DNA of 34,798 nucleotides from an uncultured Spirochaetales bacterium (GTDB lineage: Bacteria; Spirochaetota; Spirochaetia; Sphaerochaetales; Sphaerochaetaceae): contig CASDXQ010000016.1 of assembly GCA_949285145.1 (NCBI GenBank), forward strand, positions 1 to 34,798. Reading direction: 5' to 3'. The notes below the pieces were generated by a model that ran no database searches, had not been told where the DNA came from, and saw nothing but the letters and a program-made list of their open reading frames with translations. Position numbers and translations under genes: made by a program. Below, one piece after another: positions 28,719 through 34,798 of this stretch; the stretch's first letter is position 1, and each line of letters starts with the position of its first letter.

Positions 28719-28780
28719 AGATGTCGTCCCAGCAGGGAGTGCTCTGCTGGCCCCTCACCAAAGGGTGAGGTTTTTTTTTT
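28719..28780 (+). ncRNA. candidate small RNA or attenuator with two perfect hairpins
   Basis: CCAGCAG (28729-28735) pairs with CTGCTGG (28744-28750), and CCTCACC (28753-28759) pairs with GGTGAGG (28764-28770) followed by ten T. With the promoter just upstream this defines a transcript of about 60 nt. The NYN gene starts 14 nt after the T-run, so the alternative is a transcription attenuator controlling that gene. No leader peptide is evident. It resembles no RNA family I can name. Confidence 0.45.
28753..28780 (+). terminator. strong rho-independent terminator before the NYN gene
   Basis: A 7-bp perfect G/C-rich stem with the loop AAAG is followed by T10. It would end the MATE transcript as well as the short RNA. 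Confidence 0.8.
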
Positions 28781-28794
28781 GTAAAGAGGATTTT

Positions 28795-29397
28795 GTGAAC
28801 AGGGTTGCTTTCTTTATTGATGGATTTAATTTATATCATAGCTTAAAATCCAATGCACCTGAATGTAGAGGGTTGAATATTAAGAAATTATGCGAAAAAT
28901 ATATCAATTTGGATAAAGAAGAGCTTGTCGCTGTGTATTATTTTTCTGCAATAGCAACATGGCATCCAGATCCTATGAAAGCTGTCAAACATAACAAGTA
29001 TATAGACAGACTTCGTCAGGAAAATGTTATTTCTGTACTTGGAAAGTTCAAAGAAAAAAGCATTTATTGTAAACTGTGTGGTCAGGTATTCAAATCTCAT
29101 GAAGAGAAAAGAACTGATGTTAATATTGCACTTAAAATGGTATCAGAAGCTGTTCTGGGAAATTACGATACAGCAATTCTTGTTTCAGGGGATACTGATA
29201 TAATACCAGCAATAGAAACAATTCGCAGTCTCAGTCTCAATAAAAGAATTGGCGTTCTTTTTCCGATTGGCCGCTTTACAAATGAATTAAAACAATGTGC
29301 TGATTTCAGCAGGAAAATAACGGCATCAGTTTTGAGAGAATGTCTGTTTGAAAGAGAAACAGCGCCTGATGGCTGGTATCCAGATACTCTTGATTGA
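28795..29397 (+). CDS. NYN-domain (LabA/DUF88) predicted ribonuclease
   Basis: 200 residues from GTG 28795, preceded by AAGAGGA; an upstream GTG at 28765 falls inside the terminator hairpin. The PIN-like acidic site is visible: Asp9 in FFIDGFNLYHSL, Asp108 in KRTDVNIAL and SGDTD at 131-135. A CxxC pair (YCKLCGQVF, 92-95) lies in the middle. NYN proteins cut RNA, and some act in anti-phage systems. The gene is clearly AT-richer than its neighbours (many AAT, TTA, ATA codons) and stands alone behind a strong terminator, which suggests recent transfer. Confidence 0.85.
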   Translation: MNRVAFFIDGFNLYHSLKSNAPECRGLNIKKLCEKYINLDKEELVAVYYFSAIATWHPDPMKAVKHNKYIDRLRQENVISVLGKFKEKSIYCKLCGQVFKSHEEKRTDVNIALKMVSEAVLGNYDTAILVSGDTDIIPAIETIRSLSLNKRIGVLFPIGRFTNELKQCADFSRKITASVLRECLFERETAPDGWYPDTLD

Positions 29398-29417
29398 AGG
29401 TCCTGTTGTTTGCTGTA

Positions 29418-29446
29418 TTAACAAATCTTTTCTGCCGTATTATATT
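29418..29446 (+). promoter_or_regulatory. promoter of the HD-domain gene
   Basis: TTAACA (29418-29423) and TATATT (29441-29446) are exactly 17 bp apart. A start near 29453 leaves a 14-nt leader that just contains the RBS GGAGG. Confidence 0.55.
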
Positions 29447-29466
29447 CTCCAGCATGGAGGTGAATT

Positions 29467-30018
29467 ATGATCACAAGAGATGAAGCTCTTGAGCTTTTCA
29501 GAAAATACAATAAGAGTGAGAGCCTTTACCATCATGCACTGTGCGTGGAAGCCGTAATGAGGGCTTTTGCAAGGGAAAAGGGTGAAGATGAGGATTACTG
29601 GGGTATCGTCGGGCTTCTTCATGATATCGACTGGGAAATGTTCCCTGAAGAGCATTGCAGAAAGGCTCCTGAACTTTTGAAGGAAATAGACACACCTGAT
29701 GATATGATTCATGCCGTATGTTCTCACGGCTGGGGACTTGTCAGTGATGTTGAGCCTGAGCGTGAGATGGAGAAGATTCTCTATGCTGTGGACGAACTTA
29801 CCGGTCTTGTGTATGCGACTGCACTGATGAGGCCCGAGAGAATGAACGGCATGAGCGTCAAGTCCGTCAAGAAAAAATGGTCCAGCAAGTCTTTTGCAGC
29901 GGGTGTCAACAGGGATGTCATCGAGAAAGGAAGCGAGATGTGCGGCATAGTGAAAGAACACCTCATTGAAGTCACGATCGGAGCTCTTGCTTCGATAGCT
30001 CCTGAGATAGGACTGTAA
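29467..30018 (+). CDS. HD-domain protein (predicted metal-dependent phosphohydrolase)
   Basis: 183 residues. The HD ligands are H22/H23 in SLYHHALCVEAVMRAFA and the HD pair in GLLHDIDWE (52-53), with a later D in VDELTGLVYA. The family includes nucleotidases and cyclic-nucleotide hydrolases; this single-domain form resembles the small HDIG proteins of unknown substrate that are common in anaerobes. RBS GGAGG lies 5 nt before ATG 29467. A 78-nt gap without a hairpin separates it from the convergent flavoprotein gene. Confidence 0.85.
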   Translation: MITRDEALELFRKYNKSESLYHHALCVEAVMRAFAREKGEDEDYWGIVGLLHDIDWEMFPEEHCRKAPELLKEIDTPDDMIHAVCSHGWGLVSDVEPEREMEKILYAVDELTGLVYATALMRPERMNGMSVKSVKKKWSSKSFAAGVNRDVIEKGSEMCGIVKEHLIEVTIGALASIAPEIGL

Positions 30019-30096
30019 GATGCGGGATGACAATGCCTGGATGGTCGGCGACGAGCAGGTGGAATGGACCGGACGTGCTGACGGCATAGACGGTGC

Positions 30097-31257
30097 TCAG
30101 CTTTCCTTTTCCGATATCGCCGAGAAGGCACAGAAGGCGGAGGCGAATGCGAACGAGAGGTTGTATCCTCCGCATTCTCCGTCGACATCAAGCACTTCGC
30201 CGATCAGATAAAGATCCTCACAAAGAAGGGACTGGAAAGTTTTCCTGTCAACTTCCTTGGTATCAACGCCGCCGTGTGTCACGGTGGCTCTTTTCATCTC
30301 GCCCTCAGTAGTGCATCCGCTTGTGAAGGATGAAAGACGGCGCACCGTCTCCCTTATGTCCTGCCTGTTCATCTCTGCGATATTCCTGTCTGCGAGGAAA
30401 GGGAGAAGGTTTTTCAGGAATCTGTCGGGAAGATGCGTGTACGCACTTAATGCATTCACTGCCTTTTTCCGTCCCTCAAGACGTTTGACGGCATTTTCCT
30501 CCATAGGGTGGAAACATATGGTTATCTCTCTTCTGCCGTCAGCATAGCGGGATGCATTCATCACTGCCGGTCCTGAAATACCGCTGTCAGTGAAAAGGAG
30601 AGGGCCGGTGAATGTCTTTCCGGCAAGGCGGAATGATACATTATCCAGAGTAATGCCTTCACAGAGAGGTATATTGTTCGCAAGCTTTATTCTGCACAGT
30701 CCCGGCCCGGGTGTGATGATGTGATGTCCGAAGGATGATGCAAGGGCATAGCCGTCGCCGTCTGAACCTGTGGAAGGGCATGATGCACCTCCGGCTGCAA
30801 GGACAAGATACTTTGAGGTGAATTCTCCTTTTGTGCTCTGTGTGATGAAAATTCCGTTTTCCTTTCTGACATTTGTAACACGGCAGGCAGTGATTATATT
30901 CCGGGTATTGTTTATGAGTGCATCGGCGACAGAGTGTGCATCGCGCGAAAGGGGAAAGACTTTTCCGTCCTCCCTTATGAAAGACGGTACGCCGAGTTCT
31001 TCAAAATGAGAACGTATGGCATGGCTGTCGTGTGAATATATTGCGGATGAGACAAAGGCCTTTTTCTCATAGTAGTGCTTCACCATTTCTCCCGCATCAT
31101 CGTCATGTGTGAAATTGCATTCTCCGCCGCCTGTCATGAGCAGCTTTGATGCGCATCTTTGTTTCTTCTCAATGAGAAGACAGTTTTTCATGAGATGGGA
31201 AAAGTAAAGGCCTGAGGCACCGCCGCCTATGACGACGGCGGTGTAATCTGTTTTCAT
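30097..31257 (-). CDS. NAD(P)/FAD-dependent oxidoreductase, HI0933 family (YhiN/BaiN-like)
   Basis: 386 residues. The FAD dinucleotide fold starts VVIGGGASGLYFS (8-20), followed by KLLMTGGGECNFTH and the second GG motif YLVLAAGGASCPSTGSDGDGYALA. The end has LYLIGEVLDVDGECGGYNLSFAFASAF, the usual FAD-binding close of the family. BaiN in Clostridium acts in bile-acid dehydroxylation, but most relatives have no assigned reaction, and nothing here points to bile acids. It ends 3 nt before aspS starts being counted downstream, so it is likely cotranscribed from the aspS side. Confidence 0.88.
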   Translation of the reverse strand: MKTDYTAVVIGGGASGLYFSHLMKNCLLIEKKQRCASKLLMTGGGECNFTHDDDAGEMVKHYYEKKAFVSSAIYSHDSHAIRSHFEELGVPSFIREDGKVFPLSRDAHSVADALINNTRNIITACRVTNVRKENGIFITQSTKGEFTSKYLVLAAGGASCPSTGSDGDGYALASSFGHHIITPGPGLCRIKLANNIPLCEGITLDNVSFRLAGKTFTGPLLFTDSGISGPAVMNASRYADGRREITICFHPMEENAVKRLEGRKKAVNALSAYTHLPDRFLKNLLPFLADRNIAEMNRQDIRETVRRLSSFTSGCTTEGEMKRATVTHGGVDTKEVDRKTFQSLLCEDLYLIGEVLDVDGECGGYNLSFAFASAFCAFSAISEKES

Positions 31258-31260
31258 AAA

Positions 31261-33051
31261 TCAGTCTTTCTGTTCAGGTGTGTCGATTTTCAGACACAGT
31301 TCCCTGAGCTGGATGTCCTCGACTTCAGCCGGGCAGTCGTCCATAGGAGACATTGCCGCAGTGTTCTTCGGGAATGCGATGACTTCCCTGATTGTGTTGA
31401 CCTTGCTTATGATCATGCACAGACGGTCGATTCCCGGTGCGATGCCCCCGTGCGGAGGAGGAGAGAAACGGAATGCATCAAGCAGGAAGCCGAATCGTTC
31501 CTGAGCTTTCTCGTCGGAGAAGTTGCAGATCCTGAAGATTCTCTTCTGCAGCTCGATATCGTGGATTCTGATTGAGCCTGAGGCAAGTTCGTATCCGTTG
31601 AGGACAAGATCATAGAGATCTCCCTTGACGTCGCCCGGATTGCTTTCAAGCGTGTCGATATACTCAGCCTGAGGCATGCTGAACATGTGGTGTGCAGCTT
31701 CCCAGTGTCCTTCCTCCTCGTTGTACTCGAAGAGAGGGAAGTCAATGATCCAGCAGAAGGCATAGCCGTCGCCGATCAGACAGAGATCCGCGCCGAGCTT
31801 GTTTCTCACAGCACCCATGCTGTTGCAGCATTTCTTCCAGTTCTCGTGAGCTATGATGAGGATGACATCTCCGTCCTGAGCTCCTGTTTCCTTTATGATA
31901 TCTGCGGCCTTGTCTGCAAAGAACTTGCTCACGCCGCCGGAAACGGCGCCTTCCTGAACTTTCATCCATGCAAGACCCTTTGCCCCGTACACCTTTGCGG
32001 CATCCTCAAGCTCGGTGATGTACTTTCTCGTGTATTCCTTCTTCTCGCTCTTCGGTGCGACGATGTATTTGACACAGCCGCCTTTCTCAAGGGCTTCTGT
32101 GAATGCATTGAATGCGCAGCCCTCAGCAAACGGGAAATCCTTTATTTCAAGGCCGAACCTCAGATCGGGCTTGTCGCTTCCATACCTGTTCATTGCATCG
32201 TTGTAGCTCAGGCGCATGAAGGTTTTCGGCAGATCCACATCAAGTACTTTCTTGAACACATCATTGAAAAGATCCTCGATGAGGGCAAGCACATCGTCTC
32301 TCTTCACATAGCTCATTTCGATATCGAGCTGTGTGAATTCAAGCTGTCTGTCACCTCTGGGATCCTCATCTCGGTAGCAGCGGGCTATCTGGAAGTATTT
32401 GTCCATGCCGGATACCATGAGCAGCTGCTTGTAAAGCTGAGGGGACTGGGGAAGGGCAAAGAACTTGCCGGGGTAGATTCTTGATGGCACGAGGAAGTCT
32501 CTTGCACCTTCCGGTGTGCTCCTGATGAGAGTCGGGGTCTCAATTTCAAGGAAGTCGGTCTTGTAGAAATACTCCCTGATCGCCTTGATGATCTTGTGGC
32601 GCATCACGATTCTGTCTGTCATACCCTTTGATCTGAGATCAAGATAACGGTACTTGAGCCTCAGGTCTTCCTTCGCATTGTTTTCATCTTCGATCATGAA
32701 AGGAAGAACCGCGCACTGGCTGAGTATTTCAATATGCTCTGCCTTGACTTCGACTTCGCCTGTAGCCATATCGGGGTTGATCATCGAATCGGGACGGCGG
32801 CGTACAATGCCTTTCACCGCTATGCAGTATTCAAGCTTGATGCGGCCCGCTGCCTCCTGCAGTTCAGCAGATGCGTCGTCATCCACGACGACCTGTGTTA
32901 TGCCGTAACGGTCTCTAAGGTTTATAAAGTGAAGTGCACCGTGATTTCTGTCCCGGTGTACCCATCCGTTGAGAACAACGCTTTTTCCTTCATCGCATGC
33001 GCGCAGCGCACCGCATGTGGTTGTTCTCTGGAGGAAAGCTTCTTCAGACAT
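31261..33051 (-). CDS. aspS: aspartyl-tRNA synthetase
   Basis: 596 residues from ATG 33051, which has GAGGA 8 nt upstream; ATG 33066 lacks an RBS. The N-terminal OB-fold for the anticodon reads VVLNGWVHRDRNHGALHFINLRDRYG. Motif 2 is ARCYRDEDPRGDRQLEFTQLDIEMSY, the bacterial GAD insert follows, and motif 3 is GGIAPGIDRLCMII. It charges tRNA-Asp, possibly also tRNA-Asn in a non-discriminating form. The flavoprotein gene follows after 3 nt on the same strand. Confidence 0.97.
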   Translation of the reverse strand: MSEEAFLQRTTTCGALRACDEGKSVVLNGWVHRDRNHGALHFINLRDRYGITQVVVDDDASAELQEAAGRIKLEYCIAVKGIVRRRPDSMINPDMATGEVEVKAEHIEILSQCAVLPFMIEDENNAKEDLRLKYRYLDLRSKGMTDRIVMRHKIIKAIREYFYKTDFLEIETPTLIRSTPEGARDFLVPSRIYPGKFFALPQSPQLYKQLLMVSGMDKYFQIARCYRDEDPRGDRQLEFTQLDIEMSYVKRDDVLALIEDLFNDVFKKVLDVDLPKTFMRLSYNDAMNRYGSDKPDLRFGLEIKDFPFAEGCAFNAFTEALEKGGCVKYIVAPKSEKKEYTRKYITELEDAAKVYGAKGLAWMKVQEGAVSGGVSKFFADKAADIIKETGAQDGDVILIIAHENWKKCCNSMGAVRNKLGADLCLIGDGYAFCWIIDFPLFEYNEEEGHWEAAHHMFSMPQAEYIDTLESNPGDVKGDLYDLVLNGYELASGSIRIHDIELQKRIFRICNFSDEKAQERFGFLLDAFRFSPPPHGGIAPGIDRLCMIISKVNTIREVIAFPKNTAAMSPMDDCPAEVEDIQLRELCLKIDTPEQKD

Positions 33052-33110
33052 AGATATTATCCTCATTAATGTTTAAAGATACTGGTGCTACTGTATCACT
33101 TCTTTCGTTT

Positions 33111-34289
33111 CTAGACTAGCTTGTACTGGTTGAGGTATGTGCTTTCAAGAAGCTTCTTCTCATAGCTTTCATTCTTCCTTACTCCGGGGATGGATGAAAG
33201 ACGCACAAGATGAGTCTGGTTCAGCCTGTCACGGGTCGTGAAATACACCTGATCACGGCGGAATATCTTGTCGATGAGAGGAGAAAGCTTGCTTGTCACT
33301 ATGAGCTGCGCTCCTTTCGGATTCGATCTGCGGTCTGAGAAAAGCGAGATGATGTGCGATGAGAGGAAATCATTGATCAGGGAGTCAAAATCATTGATGA
33401 AAAGAACAGTTCCTTCATCCAGGGCTTTCATTATAAGGGCAAGATTGCAGATGAGCTTCACTGTGCCGTCTGAAAGCAGGCCTCTGTCCTGGAAGATTCT
33501 TATTTTCTTTTCCATCAGTGCTTCTCCGTGCCTGTCGAAGACTGTATGGCTTGTCTCCATATCGACATATGATGATTCATGTATCAGTCTCATGTCCGAA
33601 ATGCCGCATTCGGCTTTTTTCAGGATTTCAAGTGCGCTTGCGATACTCTCTTCCTTGTCTTCAAAACAGAGAAGATCATCTCTTCTTGGCTCGAATGAGA
33701 TCGTGAGGCGCGTGAACCATCTGATGATGTCCTGTATTTCGCTGCTGATCTCGAGATTCAGTGATGATGCGGCTGTCAGAAAGAGGGTGAACGGGGAAGG
33801 GGAGAGAAGCCTCGCACTGTTTTTGCTCAGTCCCTTGATCTGGAGGGTGTATTCATCTCTTTTGAAAAGAGGGGTCAGTCTTTCACTTCTCCTGAAAAGC
33901 CACTCCTTCACGATTTCCTTTCCTCTTATCACGAAACCGTAGCGGTAATATGTATTGTTTTCTATGAATTCAGCATCGAAGTGGCTGTCCAGACTGCCGC
34001 TTTCGAACTGGAATGCGAACGGATCGTTCTGCCGTACTATCTGCACCATGCCTGCTGACATGAGTACGACTCTTTTCATGTAATCCAGCGCTCTCAGTAC
34101 ATTTGTCTTTCCGCTCGCTGTTGTCCCGAAGATGGCGGCACTTTTCACCAGAGCCCCTCCTTGTGGCAGGAGAGCGTTTCCCACTTCCCTGACATTGTCT
34201 CTTCTGCTCTCATCGCCTGTTGCCTCAAGAGAAAGAGTCTGCTCTTCAAGGTATGATTTGAAGTTCTTGAATGTGAATTTCACCAACAT
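33111..34289 (-). CDS. AAA ATPase, COG1106/AAA_15 type (RloA-like), orphan
   Basis: 392 residues from ATG 34289, behind AGGAGG; 34349 lacks an RBS. Walker A is FGTTASGKT (54-62), the ABC-type signature is LLSDGTVKLI (271-280) and the C-terminal RRDQVYFTTRDRLNQTHLVRLSSIPGVRKN block is typical of COG1106. Walker B reads VLFINDFDSLIND where relatives have LLIDExDxSLHP, so the Asp-Glu pair has become Asn-Asp. Relatives are often paired with RloB in phage-defence loci; no RloB follows here, and aspS lies downstream. The role is open. Confidence 0.8.
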   Translation of the reverse strand: MLVKFTFKNFKSYLEEQTLSLEATGDESRRDNVREVGNALLPQGGALVKSAAIFGTTASGKTNVLRALDYMKRVVLMSAGMVQIVRQNDPFAFQFESGSLDSHFDAEFIENNTYYRYGFVIRGKEIVKEWLFRRSERLTPLFKRDEYTLQIKGLSKNSARLLSPSPFTLFLTAASSLNLEISSEIQDIIRWFTRLTISFEPRRDDLLCFEDKEESIASALEILKKAECGISDMRLIHESSYVDMETSHTVFDRHGEALMEKKIRIFQDRGLLSDGTVKLICNLALIMKALDEGTVLFINDFDSLINDFLSSHIISLFSDRRSNPKGAQLIVTSKLSPLIDKIFRRDQVYFTTRDRLNQTHLVRLSSIPGVRKNESYEKKLLESTYLNQYKLV

Positions 34290-34361
34290 ATCAGTTCCTC
34301 CTGTTAAAAACTCTACTTCTAAACAGGGGAATTTGCAATAAATTTTCAAAAATACATATTA

Positions 34362-34403
34362 AGCAGATACGGCAGTGCAAAATAAAAGGCACTGCTTTCT
34401 GCT
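34362..34403. repeat. nested hairpin upstream of the AAA gene
   Basis: GCAGTGC (34372-34378) pairs with GCACTGC (34389-34395), and outside it AGCAG (34362-34366) pairs with CTGCT (34399-34403). No long T-run follows on either strand. It may be a weak terminator or a stable RNA element. Confidence 0.4.
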
Positions 34404-34746
34404 GATCTATATTTATAACAAATGAAAAATCGATAAAAGGTGTGTTGAGGGAAATTGTTATGAAAACTACTACAGAAAGCCAATGCCAGTGTTTTGTTTA
34501 CTGAATAATGATAAATTCATTTATCGCATTTGAAAAGGGAAAAATGCTGAATTATCACAAAAAGGGCAAGAGATGTGAATTTTGTTTCACTTTCAGTTCC
34601 TTTTCCTGCTTTCCCGGAGCACATTGACACGCAATTATGCTCTTTTGTTTTTTGGTGTATCAGAATGACCCATAGTGGAGGGAGAAAAAAGGGAACAGTG
34701 AGGCAGGTTTAAGAGTAAGTTGTTGTAATTAAAAGAAATGAATAAG
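34404..34746. other. 343-nt stretch without a convincing gene
   Basis: I see no frame worth calling. It holds a palindrome GATAAAT-TC-ATTTATC (34510-34525). There is also a 14-codon frame starting at 34459 (MKTTTESQCQCFVY) with GAGGGA 7 nt upstream, too short to support. A purine-rich stretch lies around 34677-34697, and a TTGACA (34629-34634) has no good -10. The base composition is AT-rich, as expected for a control region of a gene beyond the window. Confidence 0.5.
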
Positions 34747-34763
34747 TTGGCACACCTGATGCA
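34747..34763 (+). promoter_or_regulatory. sigma-54 type promoter pointing out of the window
   Basis: TTGGCAC at 34747-34753 is a perfect -24 box, and TGCA lies with GC (34761-34762) exactly 10 nt after GG. The -12 box is ATGCA instead of TTGCA. Transcription would start near 34774, and its product lies beyond the right end. Confidence 0.45.
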
Positions 34764-34798
34764 GTATCATTGGTGCAAAACAGAAAAGAAAACAAGGA

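Noticed and set aside
30020-30211. 63-codon plus-strand frame after the HD gene
   Set aside because: Mostly antisense to the flavoprotein C-terminus, no RBS, translation ends in a Ser/Pro-rich shadow.
31687-32484. 265-codon plus-strand frame inside aspS
   Set aside because: Antisense to aspS motifs, no independent support.
34459-34503. 14-codon frame MKTTTESQCQCFVY as leader peptide
   Set aside because: An RBS-like GAGGGA exists, but there is no promoter, no attenuator hairpin pair and no downstream gene to support it.

Overview
The window is a dense bacterial chromosome segment with short intergenic gaps, Shine-Dalgarno starts mixed with apparently leaderless starts, and many 1-8 bp stop/start overlaps. 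It shows no rRNA, tRNA, insertion sequence, phage or CRISPR. The genes (HtpG, RlmE, ProS, AspS, DUF2200, DUF5685, DUF6062, a ZnuABC-type zinc transporter, tandem exported beta-rich proteins) suggest an anaerobic, probably gut-associated bacterium. My best guess is a spirochaete of the Sphaerochaeta/Treponema side, from the flavour of the proteins only; no marker here proves it.

Layout. 1-312: 3' end of a ThpR-type RNA 2',3'-cyclic phosphodiesterase, then a promoter, a palindrome and a terminator that look like a small RNA gene (341-480). 484-1626 (-): ROK-type repressor with a likely operator. 1815-3698: htpG. 3880-4731: MscS-family channel whose RBS lies in an inverted repeat. 4810-5409 (-): rlmE. 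5438-5690 (-): two tandem sigma-54-type promoters, each followed by a short terminator-bounded non-coding transcript with a shared 5' block and an anti-Shine-Dalgarno motif. 5800-6426: rhomboid protease. 6427-6747: a regulatory region full of inverted repeats. 6748-10365: five exported proteins, four of them recognisably paralogous. 10436-11518 (-): adenosine deaminase, apparently leaderless. 11730-12242: ankyrin-repeat protein. 12379-14136 (-): proS.

14212-21849: a small zinc-ribbon membrane protein, DUF2200, a FucA-like class II aldolase, DUF6062, an OsmC-like protein coupled to an unknown gene (-), an ilvA/HAD/TetR run (+), and a coupled trio (-) of zinc-ribbon membrane protein, DUF5685 and J-domain protein. 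21917-25727: a DUF2082-type zinc ribbon coupled to a glycerophosphodiesterase, then a Zur-like regulator with a 7-1-7 operator on its own promoter, leading a four-gene zinc operon (zur, znuA, znuC, znuB) with overlapping genes. 25721-27255 (-): two metallo-beta-lactamase-fold hydrolases. 27330-28667: MATE exporter. 28688-28780: a second small RNA or attenuator made of two perfect hairpins. 28795-29397: an AT-rich NYN-domain nuclease that looks acquired. 29467-30018: HD-domain protein. 30097-31257 (-): HI0933-type flavoprotein. 31261-33051 (-): aspS. 33111-34289 (-): COG1106-type AAA ATPase. 34290-34798: no convincing gene, but a sigma-54-type promoter pointing out of the window.

The strongest candidate for something undescribed is the twin sigma-54-dependent small RNA locus upstream of rlmE (5438-5690). 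Its anti-Shine-Dalgarno segment is also complementary to a segment of the candidate small RNA at 376-480. Second are the exported paralog array with its repeat-rich control region, and the recurrent placement of a -10 element 6-9 nt before start codons lacking a Shine-Dalgarno sequence.
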